Of a stretch of 64,000 nt of DNA, positions 34,863-47,374 are shown in pieces. The DNA comes from Sipunculus nudus (taxonomy: Eukaryota > Annelida > Sipuncula > Golfingiida > Sipunculidae): assembly GCA_026874595.1 (NCBI GenBank), contig CM049322.1:27096340-27160339 (forward strand). The letters run 5' to 3'. Positions within the stretch are counted from its first letter, which is position 1, and each line of letters opens with the position of its first letter. Position numbers and translations under genes: made by a program. The notes under the pieces were generated by a model, which worked only from the letters and a program-made list of their open reading frames with translations, was not told the DNA's origin and ran no database searches.

Positions 34863-36155
34863 TTCTTGCATGAAGAATACTCAGCGACCTCCCACTGGCC
34901 CTAACGCTTTCTAGAGATTTATGTCTACATTTTTAAAACAACATCTGACACCCGAGGCTCCACGGTGTGGCAAATCCAAAGGAAAGAACCAATGCAATTA
35001 ATATGTCATCACAAATTTTTTAAAGTGATTTTTCGAAAAGCTTTAATCATTAAATAACAAGTGGCCCAAGGGGTCACACCCAGCTGATCTGTGACAATGA
35101 GAAATTCCATCGATTCAGATTGCTGTTATTTAAGTTTTTGTGCAATTTTTCTGCGGCAGTTCTGAACAATTTATCCAAAGGATTTTCTTCTAATTTTCCA
35201 TGGTGATAGATACAAATGAGTAAATGATTTTCTCTGCTGGGCTCCAACTCCATATATCAACGGGCAAACATTTTTAAGTTTCGAAATAGTATCCGCAACA
35301 GATCTGAGGCAAAGCAGGGCCATGATGCACAATGTTTTTATATTTTGAGTTGCATATTTTCGGTGTCTTGTTTTGCTGCCCATCACACAAACATAAGTTT
35401 GATCTTCCAATCGCAAAAATACACAAAAACTTGAATATTCGCAGTATGATGCACAATTAGGCCACCGTGACCCAATTTTTGGTGTGAGGAGATTTAATGA
35501 AGAATCTATCTGGATCATAAATAAGAAGTCTATAAGTCAAACAGGTTTGATTTGTACCTTGTTAACAATTTGCCAGCCATAATTTCTGTGTAAAAATACA
35601 TACAACAAAAATGCGTAAAATGGAGAGAAAAAAAATAGATGGCATCACCAATCTTGCACAGCTAAAAGAGTTATCCAGGATCTATAAGCTTCCCAAAGTT
35701 CAAAACATACCATGTAACCATTATTCAGATATCTTATACCTTATATTTATATAAGAATGAATTGTAGATATGAATCAGCTGCTTGATCTGTATTTTTTGT
35801 CCGCACAGCTGTGAAGAACTCCCTGGACAGATTTTCTCCAATATTTCCAAGGTGTTAGATACATATTTATAAATGATGCATGTTCTTTCGATTTGTGCTT
35901 TAAATGTGAAAAAAATATATTTGCCAGGCATTATGTTTCATGTCTGGAAAATATTAATAATGCGTAAAAAATAAAGAAAATGTAGGTGGCACCACCATTC
36001 TTGCAAAGCTTAAAAGGGTGTCCATGATCAATTCGCGTGTCGTGTTTCAGAACATCCATGTCAATAATTACTGAGATGTTTTCAAATATGTTTACTTGAT
36101 ATTTTAAGCTCAAGGGGTTATATGTAGAACACGTGACTGACATGTTGTATTTTAC
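34863..36155. repeat. Intron DNA with diverged internal duplication
   Basis: Sequence near 35150-35240 (TTCTTCTAATTTTCCATGGTGATAG) is similar to 35805-35880 (TTCTCCAATATTTCCAAGGTGTTAG), and 35640-35690 to 35980-36030 (GGTGGCACCACCATTCTTGC). The latter belongs to the GGTGGCGCCACC family of 49-53 kb. Confidence 0.5.
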
Positions 36156-36316
36156 CTTTGGGTATGCTATTTCTTCTGTGTAACCGAATACGTCCGTCTC
36201 AGGACCGTAACGGGGAAACTTAAACCTCGGGACTTGAGACGAATCAAATCTTGCAAAAACGAATCGCTGGCTGTCCGGAGCCCAGTACACCGCCCCCCGG
36301 GAGTAGATGATCTCCT
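36156..36316 (-). CDS. DPP IV-like gene, exon a (beta-propeller)
   Basis: First recognised exon of a minus-strand gene resembling the dipeptidyl peptidase IV family, whose active members cut X-Pro dipeptides from peptide N-termini at the cell surface. It encodes 53 codons plus two leading bases. Visible stretches are 'VYWAPDSQRFVFARF' and 'SSQVPRFKFPRYG', ending in 'YPK'; the W-x-P-D/N and Y-P-K pattern is typical of the DPPIV N-terminal propeller. The acceptor is a T-rich tract ending ctag at 36317-36320, and the donor is AAAG|GTAAAA at 36155. The open frame continues into the intron to 35931, but that tail has no family resemblance. The exon ends in phase 0, matching exon b. The family assignment is good; which paralogue, and whether it is catalytically active, cannot be told from the propeller. 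Confidence 0.85.
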
Positions 36317-36361
36317 CTAGAATAAAAAGCAAGCAAACTCCGGATATTTATTAATGATAAA

Positions 36362-36521
36362 CAGAAGCGGATCCAGAAATTCGAGGAGGGGGTTGGGCTA
36401 ATACTGATGGGTATTATGAATAATAACTTCTTAAATTGTGGAATTTTTTGTTTTGTCTTTTAAATTTAATTTTTAAGGTACATGGGGGAGGGTATGTGAG
36501 GGGGACCCCCCCCCCCCCCCA
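36362..36521 (+). repeat. 'GCGGATCCAG' repeat, copy 2 (diverged)
   Basis: Starts AGCGGATCCAGAAATT and ends in a 15-C run, as in the 47.1-kb copy. Confidence 0.5.
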
Positions 36522-36671
36522 TTTGGAAATTATTTGAATATGCTATATATGTACAGAGGACATTTGAGGCACGTTTTAAAAAAAAACATGAGGAGTTTCT
36601 GTTTCTGAGAAACTGTTCTCTTAAATGCCTTTGCATAACGTGATTCAAACTGTAGAGTGGTTTAATCTATA

Positions 36672-37060
36672 TATTAATAGCGTAAGGCGATTTTTGTGAT
36701 TTTCCGTATCTCCTCTGATACTACCGTACGGATTGCTGTGATTTTCGAAATACATATGATCCGGGTTTGTCCGAAGAGATTCCACCCACTTTTACTTGCA
36801 ATAAATGCATATTACGTGCATAATTAATAAGTTTAATATTTACTCCCCCGCGGGCGCCTCTTTTCTTTGTGTCTTCGGGCCGTTAAAACAATGGACTATA
36901 GAGTGTGTTGGCGGGACAGTTTTACTCGGGGGGGGGGGGGGGGGGCCCTATCTGGGGTTTTCTTACATTTTGCGGTGACCGGCCAGAAATAATCAACATT
37001 GGCAATCGCTTCTCAAAAGGGGGGACCTCGGACAGAATTGTTTTGCAGAAGCCCTCTCTG
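36672..37060 (+). repeat. Dispersed repeat X, copy 1
   Basis: Starts ATTAATAGCGTAAGGCGATT, then GTGATTTTCCGTATCTCC, CGGGTTTGTCCGAAG, GGGCGCCTCTTTTCTTTGTG, an 18-G run and TTCTCAAAAGG. The same order occurs, reversed, at 45340-45880 and 47375-47832. Confidence 0.75.
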
Positions 37061-37115
37061 TGACCTGATATGCTTGAGTGCACATCTACCGGGTCGCAGG
37101 AAATCGTGATGGATA

Positions 37116-37424
37116 GGCCAAAAAAAGGTATGGTTCTCAGGCACTATATTTCACAAACCTGTGAGGCTGGGCGAAATTTTACCTTTGTTTTGTATGTTTC
37201 GATATAAAAATATCATATGATCAGGGAAAAGCATGAAAATAACAGAATTGTTTTGCTAAACGAAGGAAATCTGATCAAAATTGAATATTTTATCTTCTTG
37301 AAAGGTGAAATTAAAAAAAAAAAATTTTGATGCGGGGGGGGGGGGGGGGAGGGGGAGGTATAACTGACGCGGGCGGTGCCTGAGAACCTTACCTTTTATT
37401 TTATTTATTTATTTATTTTTGGTC
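37116..37424. mobile_element. MITE-like inverted-repeat element, copy 2
   Basis: Left end GGCCAAAAAAAGGTATGGTT, right TGCCTGAGAACCTTACCTTT ... TTTTTGGTC. The interior is inverted relative to copy 1 (ATATGATCAGGGAAAAGCAT at 37215-37234). A 16-G run lies at 37334-37349. Confidence 0.75.
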
Positions 37425-38089
37425 TTATACAGTCGTACTTGGTCGCGCGGTGGCCTTGCGTGCTATTGAGCTCCTTGACAAATATTAACCAATTCATGTT
37501 GGCCTACTATGTAACAGATGTAAAGAAAATGTTAACCAAAGTCACGTCGTGGTTGGTAAAGTGTGAGATGTACACGTGTTGAGTGGCGACACGAAAGTGA
37601 AAACACATATAATTGACTCAAAATGCATTGGAAATCGAGATTATTTCTCACATCTCATTAAGAATATAAAACTCCTGTGAAATGTATATTAAATACGTTT
37701 GTACTGGTATTTTTTTTTTCACATGCATGTGCCATCTGATTTTCAACAATTTTTATGTAATATTCTTTGTTTTTAAATACTTTATTCTATCATTCAGCAA
37801 GTACGCTTATTGCGTATAATGGTCATCATTGTTACTATTCTCACAAATAAAACTGGTATTTTTGCATTTTCTTCTTAGGTCTTTTACGTGGACGGTTTAT
37901 TTGTATGTATATGTAATACTGTTGATCAGTTTCTCATGTCACTTGGCACATGTGTTGGAGACTATTTGTCAAAGACCCGACCACATGTTAGGCTATGGCT
38001 TCGAGTGACCGTGTGTGACTGTACGCTTTTCCGAAACATGTGCCGAACGCTGTTCCGAAAGATACTATCCACAACACCATAGATATATT
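37425..38089. other. Unassigned DNA
   Basis: No exon or repeat recognised. Confidence 0.35.
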
Positions 38090-38225
38090 AGATCTATATA
38101 TTGATAGCGTAAAGCGATTTGTGTGATTTTCCATATCTCCGGATTTTCCATGGATTTCCGATACCACCTCACAGATTGTCGTATTCGCCCTAAACCGTGC
38201 GTAGCACGGGTAGTTGCTAGTATTT
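38090..38225 (+). repeat. Repeat X, short copy
   Basis: TATATTGATAGCGTAAAGCG then GTGTGATTTTCCATATCTCC, ending CGTGCGTAGCACGGGTAG. Confidence 0.7.
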
Positions 38226-38671
38226 AATATTAATATTTTTTCAAACTTTTTCAAGCGTTTACAACATGTTGATGTCAATGGCGAAAAGGGCCATCTACGT
38301 CTCTGACATGCAAGGTATTATCTTTTAAATGTAATGCTCGGGGTAAAATAACTGATATGCTAAGTCTTATTTCAAACTTTGCATTTTAACGTCTACGATC
38401 TCGGCAGCACAGAGGACTTAGCTGAGCAAAGATCGGGAGTTCGAGTACCGATATCAGCAGAGGATACCCGAGCCCACCCGTGGCGCTCTGAAAGGCCGTG
38501 CCTCACTCAAACACAGAGAGTGAGATATTATTTTTATTGGGGGGGGGGGGGGGCAGGTTCCAAGCAGAGTGTAAAAGACTCCCTCCCTTATTATAGATAT
38601 AGTTGGATACTATATGATAACAGAGCAAATCACACAGCTGATCATTAATATCCTCAACTAAAGAATGTGAA
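38226..38671. other. Unassigned; possible tRNA-like segment and poly-G
   Basis: CTTAGCTGAGC ... GGGAGTTCGAGTACC near 38417-38448 weakly resembles A and B boxes. A 15-G run lies at 38539-38553. Confidence 0.3.
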
Positions 38672-40155
38672 AGGAATAAACTGTAGATAACTTGTATAAG
38701 CTCTGATAAGTAATAAACAATAGATAACTTGTATAAGCTCTGATAAGGATAAAACTGTAGATAACTTGTATAAGCTCTGATAAGTAATAAACTGTAGATA
38801 ACTTGTATAAGCTCTGATAAGGAATAAACTGTAGATAACTTGTATAAGCTCTGATAAGGAATAAACTGTAGATAACTTGTATAAGCTCTGATAAGTAATA
38901 AACTGTAGATAACTTGTATAAGCTCTGATAAGTAATAAACTGTAGATAACTTGTATAAGCTCTGATAAGGCATAAACTGTAGATAACTTGTATAAGCTCT
39001 GATAAGTAATAAACTGTAGATAACTTGTATAAGCTCTGATAAGTAATAAACTGTAGATAACTCGTATAAGCTCTGATAAGTAATAAACTGTAGATAACTC
39101 GTATAAGCTCTGATAAGTAATAAACTGTAGATAACTCGTATAAGCTCTGATAAGTAATAAACTGTAGATAACTCGTATAAGCTCTGATAAGTAATAAACT
39201 GTAGATAACTTGTATAAGCTCTGATAAGTAATAAACTGTAGATAACTTGTATAAGCTCTGATAAGTAATAAACTGTAGATAACTTGTATAAGCTCTGATA
39301 AGTAATAAACTGTAGATAACTCGTATAAGCTCTGATAAGTAATAAACTGTAGATAACTCGTATAAGCTCTGATAAGTAATAAACTGTAGATAACTTGTAT
39401 AAGCTCTGATAAGTAATAAACTGTAGATAACTCGTATAAGCTCTGATAAGTAATAAACTGTAGATAACTTGTATAAGCTCTGATAAGGAATAAACTGTAG
39501 ATAACTTGTATAAGCTCTGATAAGGAATAAACTGTAGATAACTTGTATAAGCTCTGATAAGAAATAAACTGTAGATAACTTGTATAAGCTCTGATAAGAA
39601 ATAAACTGTAGATAACTTGTATAAGCTCTGATAAGGAATAAACTGTAGATAACTTGTATAAGCTCTGATAAGGAATAAACTGTAGATAACTTGTATAAGC
39701 TCTGATAAGGAATAAACTGTAGATAACTTGTATAAGCTCTGATAAGTAATAAACTGTAGATAACTTGTATAAGCTCTGATAAGTAATAAACTGTAGATAA
39801 CTCGTATAAGCTCTGATAAGTAATAAACTGTAAATAACTTGTATAAGCTCTGATAAGTAATAAACTGTAGATAACTTGTATAAGCTCTGATAAGGAATAA
39901 ACTGTAGATAACTTGTATAAGCTCTGATAAGAAATAAACTGTAGATAACTTGTATAAGCTCTGATAAGGAATAAACTGTAGATAATTTGTATAAGCTCTG
40001 ATAAGTAATAAACTGTAGATAACTTGTATAAGCTCTGATTAGTAATAAACTGTAGATAACTTGTACAAGCTCTGATAAGGAATAAACTGTAGATAACTTG
40101 TATAAGCTCTGATAAGTAATAAACTGTAGATAACTTGTATAAGCTCTGATAAGCG
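38672..40155. repeat. 37-bp satellite array, ~40 copies
   Basis: The unit is GTAGATAACTTGTATAAGCT then CTGATAAGTAATAAACT, with variants (CGTATAAG; AAGGAATAAAC). Plus-strand units are full of stops, but all three minus frames are open, so two overlapping frames of more than 500 codons appear; they encode the same 37-residue hydrophobic super-repeat. Confidence 0.96.
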
Positions 40156-40622
40156 CCACACATGGTTGGATCATAATATACAATCCAGAACCAGTACGTA
40201 CCTTTTTTTCTCGATAGAACAAAAAATACCAAAACCATTTTTAGAGGAAATTTACTTCTATGGACCTTTGGAGAGTGATGGTTACTCCGCTAGTCACCAT
40301 CATGACGCCATCATGAAAACATAGAAGAGTGTATCTCCGGCATGAGATGAACTTGAATTCCCTAATTCTTGTCCATAAGTCAAATACAATAAAGTGGTTA
40401 TTGTCGAGTAACCACTGGTGTCACTGTCAATTATTGCTTTAACATTCACCAAAATAGTTTGTGTATAGCTGGCTTTAGAAATAAATCATGAAATAGATGA
40501 AACTGGATTTGCAAAAGAATTCATGTACTAAAGAACAAAAGGTGACTTAATTATTATTTTTATAATGTTGCAGTTCCAAAAGTATGATGAACTTTAATCC
40601 ATTTTTGACACAAGTTTAATTG
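40156..40622. other. Unassigned DNA
   Basis: No signal. Confidence 0.35.
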
Positions 40623-40630
40623 ATAAAGAT

Positions 40631-41220
40631 TAGGGCTGGGTATCGGTCCGCCTCTTCCGGTACAATACGTATTGCGATACAGTCAATTCGATACCGATAC
40701 GTATTGACGATACGTTTAATTTTTCTTTGTATATCATTTCTTAATAAAAGCTTTATTTCTTGTTTTTATATGTTTTCTTTTTAATTTAACATACAACATA
40801 TTTAGTATGCTATGCACATAAGCAGCTTAAGCTGGATATTAAATTAATAAACAGACCAGTTGATTTTAATTTTCAAAATCTATCTTATCTAGACTACCAA
40901 CATCTCGATCTTCTTTGAGCCCTTAGCATCCCCCCCCCCCCCCCCCATGCACAAATCTGTTTTATTGCATTTGGTTTGTAAGATCATAGGCTGTATTTTT
41001 ATGTAATTACACAGGTTTGTATATTTCTGTGAATATGAATCCCATTAGTCACTCTCCTGTTTGTACCCAGGCTTTAACCATTTATTTGACATCTGATGTC
41101 GAACGCGGGAGTTTCGAGCAACCTATGACCGGCTGCGTAAATAAAAAAATAGAGATAAAATGACATATCATAAAGCGAATAAGTGCCTTGCTCAGGTCAC
41201 AGAATTGAATTATATATATA

Positions 41221-41276
<56 letters not shown>

Positions 41277-41636
41277 AAGTTAGGATATATACGTGAATTT
41301 ACCTTGTTCCTAGTAGCAATATGTAATGTGAATATCGATTTCATTAATAAAGATTAACGTCAATATGATTCTCCTATTATCGCTCACATGCGCCTGCTTG
41401 TCATGATAGTACTGCATGCGTAAATACATGTAAATTTATTAACAAGTCTTAAAAGCCAAAGCAACAAATGAACAGTGCATTTAGATTGATAAATTGTCAT
41501 GGTTATATTTGGAGTTATATCTCTATTCATTAGCAATCAATCGATACGACCAATACAGCATGAAACGCATTTCGGTTATCGTATCGACGTCGTGTATCGA
41601 TTCGTATCGATATATCGATATATTGATACAGCCCTA
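40631..41636. mobile_element. hAT-type non-autonomous DNA element
   Basis: Ends TAGGGCTGGGTATCG ... TATTGATACAGCCCTA, typical of hAT elements. The 8-bp flanks ATAAAGAT (40623-40630) and TTAAAGAT (41637-41644) agree at seven positions, as expected for a hAT target duplication. Subterminal CGATACG words cluster at both ends. The interior has a 17-C run and a TA microsatellite (41205-41273). No transposase frame. Confidence 0.85.
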
Positions 41637-41931
41637 TTAAAGATTCGAGATGGAATAATCCAAGATGGAGGGAGGGGGGCTTGTCAAATGGTTTTGTTCA
41701 AGCAAGCTGCATCCAAGGTTTGACTGATATGGTATTTCGGTATCTCCGAGACAGCCCAAGGTTGTATTGAGGAGTCAAACTGTGATATAGGAATCTATCC
41801 CATACTGACAGGGTGTAAGACACAAAGGCAACTGAGAATATCAGGTAACAGAGTTACTTGTTAACTGTTCCAGAGCCATTTTAACATTTTTAATCAAAGG
41901 AGAAAGTGAGTAAGTTATGTGAGAAGAAATA

Positions 41932-42500
41932 CAGTGGAACCCCACAATTACGACCACCCTGGGGACTGAGCAAAGTGGTCGTAATTTTGGGGTGGTCGTA
42001 TTTGTGAACATACCTTGGTCGCATATAACACGCCTATGTTTAATGTGTATCAGTGTGTATCTATTGCTTTCACATATCTTTAATGAGAATTATAAAAATA
42101 ATATTTTACTTATGGGGGGCCCTTATTATGAATGTTTTATTTTTTGTGTAGCTGAAAAGAAAACAAAATTGCTTTACATATTTATTCGTGATAAAAATTA
42201 ATATACATGTACGCAAACGAAATGACTGATGATTTACACATAATTACACTAGAGGCAATAGTAAGACTACCTGCTGAATACATATTGAACATAATACGTG
42301 GATTTCTTATATTTAGCCTCCCGCTTAAGTATATAGTACTGCAATTGAGTTTTACCGACGTTTAATTGCTGAGCCAGTTGGCGTTGACTGCGTCCTATTG
42401 ATGCCGCCTTGATTAACGTCACTTTCTGCTTCAAGAAGAGCTCTTTCCGAGGCATGGTCGCACAACAGCAAGAAATTTAACGCACACCGAACCAGAAGAG
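41932..42500. mobile_element. pogo/Tigger-like element, copy 2, right end missing
   Basis: Starts TA|CAGTGGAACCCCACAATTA, and is homologous to 8566-9117 of copy 1 including the HTH remnant. Similarity fades near 42500 and no right terminal repeat was found. Confidence 0.8.
42267..42455 (-). pseudogene. Transposase remnant: CENP-B/pogo N-terminal HTH
   Basis: Sixty-two codons beginning 'MPRKELFLKQKVTLIKAA' with 'SQRQLAQQLNVGKTQLQ'. Same domain as 8941-9084, with a longer unrelated tail after the helix-turn-helix. The helix-turn-helix spacing (about residues 10-40) is that of pogo/Tigger transposases and CENP-B. No catalytic domain follows. Confidence 0.82.
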
Positions 42501-43730
42501 AAATGTACATTTAAACAGAACAGTCAGTAATGACAAGAAGTATAGGTTTTCTGTGATGGTAATGGTAATCTTTTCAGATTTTCACAACCAATACTTCCCA
42601 CAAAAAATGCATCTCCACATCATATTCCCTTTGCTTCATAGCTTTATAGGCACAAAATGGACCAGAACAGCCTCTACATCCAGGGTTTCTTTTTCTAGGC
42701 ACTCTGTTAGTGACAATGATGCCCCGGATTTGATTGAAGAAAGGAAACTTTCTAACCCTTCATGTCCAAGGATATTTATTCAAGTAATAAATTGAAGTAA
42801 TAAGAACTCTGATAAGTTTATTTCACATTAAGATTTACATTTAAAGTGACATACTCGAATGCCCTTCAAATGAACCTGAGAACAATTAAAAAAATGTATC
42901 TGGTAGATTGACTGGATTAAGACCACCATTCATTTCCGATGATTTTTCCCTCTTACTCTCCGTTTAACGCAGTAAGTAATTTTACCAAGTAATTTATTCA
43001 TTTTACCAATTTTAGGAAATTTATAAATATGAAATGAAACGATATATAATACAAAAATTAGAATTCACAATATCCAAATAGCATTACATTGAGAACCTGC
43101 TTTCCCATTTTAACAATATATCAAAATGTTTCAAGCCAAAGCACATATAGGAAATTAATGTCTGTCCAGGCCTTAACTATAACATTTTTCTGACAACCTC
43201 TTCTACAACAACATTGACATGGGCCTTGTTTCAAAGGGGGCACTTTTTAGGATGGGCAAAATGCCTTTCTCACTTTTTATAAGGGAATAAAACACGTTTT
43301 AACAAACAAGGATCCTTTGTATTTTCCTTCATACTTTTAAGATGAAATACATACAACGTTTGATACTCGTATACCTGCATCTGAACGATAAGGCCCATTT
43401 TTCCCGCTACTTAAGGCTCCAGCGCCCCTGGTGGCCATGGACGGACTCTTGTCCGACCGGACTATTATTTGTAAGCAAGTATGACCAAATGTATTCAAAT
43501 TGGGCCATCAATTTATACGAAATGACCCGTTAACCTTTTACTTTTAGTCATCAGAGAGGGTTCACGTTCATCAATATCCCTAGCGCCCCCAACTGCACTG
43601 ATCTTTGTCCACTCGGACTGATGTTGTCAATTAGAACCTAAGCTTTAATTTGATACCAGAAAGTAAACTTTTGCATTAATTTGAAATGACTGGCACCTCA
43701 CTCTACCTTATTGTCCTAATGACTCCACAA
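42501..43730. other. Unassigned DNA
   Basis: AT-rich. Two loosely similar segments (near 43415 CCAGCGCCCCTGGTGG and 43580 CTAGCGCCCCCAACTG, each followed by TTGTCC and a CGGACT word) suggest a diverged ~160-bp duplication. No gene recognised. Confidence 0.35.
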
Positions 43731-44281
43731 ATATGTCGCAACCACGTCTAATGACCCCACGAATATGTATGTAGGTCTGTCGCAACCACGTCTAATGACC
43801 CCACAAATATGTATGTAGGTCTGTCGCAACCACGTCTAATCACCCCACAAATATGTATGTAGGTATGTCGCAACCACGTCTAATGACCCCACAAATATGT
43901 ATGTAGGTATGTCGCAACCACGTCTAATGACCCCACAAATATGTATGTAGGTATGTCGCAACCACGTCTAATGAACTCTCAAATATGTATGTAGGTCTGT
44001 CACAACCACGTCTAATGACCCCACAAATATGTATGTAGGTCTGTCGCAACCACGTCTAATGACCCCACAAATATGTATGTAGGTCTGTCGCAACCACGTC
44101 TAATGACCCCACAAATATGTATGTAGGTATGTCGCAACCACGTCTAATGACCCCACAAATATGTATGTAGGTCTGTCGCAACCACGTCTAATGACCCCAC
44201 AAATATGTATGTAGGTATGTCGCAACCACGTCTAATGACCCCACAAATATGTATGTAGGTATGTCGCAACCACGTCTAATC
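43731..44281. repeat. 45-bp minisatellite, ~12 copies
   Basis: The unit is GTCGCAACCACGTCTAATGA then CCCCACAAATATGTATGTAG. Confidence 0.95.
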
Positions 44282-44904
44282 GGCTTGCATTCTAAAAAAA
44301 GAATTCCTCGGTTTTCCTCCAGTCCTGGTATTTCCGGGATGCGTGGTAGAAGGGACTTTCCAAAAATCAGGGAATCCCTGTAGGGCTGGAGAATGACCGG
44401 AGAGTTTTTGTTTTCAAGTTAATGTAGCTGCATGGGGTGGGCGAAAACAAGTGCATAGCAAGCGTCGATTCGGGCAGAAAGCTTAATGTCTCGCACGGGG
44501 CTCATAACTCGTTAAGAGTATGAATCACGTGACGGACAAATCTAGAATAATTTTGCCTTTTTACATACATGTACACTTTGATATCTAGGTGATACATACA
44601 TTGTATAGAATATTGTCTACCTTACATTATTATCAATTGTATTCATATGAAATAATACGACCACATAATTAACGACAATTTTCTCATTTCCACACCTACT
44701 GTGGTCATCGCTGCCCATTCATAACAATGACCATTATTAAAATTAGATGTCTTATTTTCACAACATAATGCGAATGTACATGCAGTTCTATTATGTGAAT
44801 GTAACTTGTAATGTAACTGTATATGTCTTAGTTAGGCATGCAGGTCACATTGCTTAACGTGCTTTTTCGACCCAGCAAATGGACAAAAGGACGCCATTTT
44901 GTGT
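44282..44904. other. Unassigned DNA
   Basis: No signal. Confidence 0.35.
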
Positions 44905-45370
<466 letters not shown>

Positions 45371-46021
45371 GCTGAGCCAATGTTTTCCAGTGAGACATTC
45401 ACTGCATTCACTATGGTTCGGATAATTATTATTCTTTTAAAGATCCCGCATTTGAGCATTCTTCTCATGCGAGATCAATACACAATATACCTTATCCCTG
45501 CGCAGTGGTTGCCTTTTGAGAAGGGACCACCAATGGGGATTATTATAGGCCAGTGACCGCAATGCACGAAACCCTTACATTGAGCCCCCCCCCCCCCCCC
45601 CCCCCCCCCCAATAAAAGCTTGGTCCCGGCATCACACACTCTATGGCCGTTGTGTAATGAGGCCTGAACGCACAAAGAAAAGGGGCGCCCGTGGGGGCAA
45701 TTATTTAAATTATTAATTATGCACGTAATACGCAATCATTGCAAGTAAAAGTGGGTGTGATCTCTTCGGACAAACCCAGGAGCATATGTTTATCGAATAT
45801 CATGGCAATCCGTACGGTGGTATCGGAAATCCACCGGAAACCCGGAGATATGGAAAATCACACAAATCGCGTTACGCTATTAATATATATACTAACAATT
45901 ACCAATGCTTCGCAGGGTTTGGGGCGAGAAGTAAGTTCTGATGTCAAATAGTCTGTCATAATAGAATTTCTTTGCAGTACAATGTTACCGTCATAAGTTG
46001 TATTTGAATCCGACATATGGT

Positions 46022-46620
46022 GTGTTCTGTCTTTGAGTTGACCTTGTGTCTGAGTCTGGATGACTTGGACGAATACATTCCTGTACGAACGGTGGAATGA
46101 TTTCGGACAAAACCGGAGTATATTTATATCGAAAATTACGGCAATCCGTAGGGTGTTGTCAGAGGAGATACCGAAAATCATACAAATCGCGTTACGCTAG
46201 TAATATATAGATTAATTATATCCATGGTGTTATTAATAAAAATCTAATTGAAGCCAAGAAATTGGCCCGAGAACTTTTCGAATAAGTTGATATGATAAAT
46301 GAAATCATTTTACATTATAATATGTAATGCCGAACATCGCTATTTAAAGTTGCCCTCCGAGCCCGTCAATTCGCCAGTAAAGGAACCTGTTATCTTGCAT
46401 GGTAGTACAGTAGCGCTGAGACGTTTTCTAGATTTTTGCATGCATTCCTGAGCACTCACATGGTCGGGCAATCTCAATACGCAAAAGTTCTTGGTAGCGA
46501 TATATTATGTGGTACATTTAATGACTGTATTTTTTTAATATCACGTACTCCCAAAGACCTTTTCTGTTTGAAAGCTGAGCCAATGATTTCCAGTGAGACA
46601 GTAACTGCATTTACAAAATC
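46022..46620. repeat. Segmental duplication, copy 2 (with repeat X)
   Basis: Diverged copy of 44905-45370; where copy 1 has the TA microsatellite this one has only GACTGTATTTTTTTAATATC. Confidence 0.72.
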
Positions 46621-47089
46621 ATTTTTTTTTTAACATGGAGTTCCTTGAAATGCCAGTAATCAACAATTCTCTTCGGTAATCATTTTATTGCCAACTTTAA
46701 ACTGAATGATTTTTATGACTGGAATACGAAACCTGTTATTATGTGGAAGAGCTCCGATATATCAGTCTCAGGTCAGCAACGACTGGTAGTGCACTTAAAA
46801 TAAAGCTCCTCCAGTGTGCCCGCACTATTATATTTTTGTTTAAAATAACAAATCATTATATTTAATGTGTGACATGAGTGCTATTTTTTTCCTCTTTGAG
46901 TCAAAAATAAAAATATGAGCGGTGGTTACTGGGGTCCGTCAGAATGGAACAGTCATCAAAGTCAAGTAAATGAGGTCAGCTTCATCGAAATAAAACTTGT
47001 TAAAGTTTAATCTTTCAGTGAATCGGTCATTTATAGATGCTACATTCAGGGACGTTGCTCTGTTCTTTTATCAGCAACTGGGGTGTGTT
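46621..47089. other. Unassigned DNA
   Basis: No signal. Confidence 0.35.
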
Positions 47090-47300
47090 AACAGGGGCGG
47101 ATCCAGGATTTAGGAAGGGGGGGTCCAACCCAGGACTAATGACAAACCTAAAAAAAGTTCCCCATATCCGGAAAAGGGGGGGGGGGGGTCCAGGCCGCAA
47201 ACTTTTGTCTGAAACCCCTATAAAAAAGTTGCTCCGAATGATAAAGGGTGGGGGGGGGGGGGGGGTCCGGACCTCCTGGACCCCCCCCCCCCCCCGAATT
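47090..47300 (+). repeat. 'GCGGATCCAGGA' repeat, copy 3
   Basis: GGGGCGGATCCAGGATTTAG ... ACTAATGACAAACCTAAAAA ... with G runs at 47176 and 47250 and a C run at 47281-47295. Confidence 0.75.
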
Positions 47301-47374
47301 CGCTTCGGGTTTATCGGTATAAATAATGGAAAATAAGGAATTTGGTTTTGGAGTCCGGGGTCCGGGTTTTACAC

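Noticed and set aside
32620-34914. 764-codon ORF in the 51-bp satellite
   Set aside because: Two of three frames lack stops per monomer; the changes between monomers are not biased to synonymous sites in any frame, and the array is intronic to the opposite-strand gene.
35931-36155. Extension of exon a frame beyond 36156
   Set aside because: A GTAAAA donor follows the conserved YPK motif, and exon b supplies the expected continuation in phase.
38654-40238. 522- and 526-codon minus-strand ORFs
   Set aside because: They overlap in different frames of the same 37-bp repeat; kept only as a curiosity among the findings.
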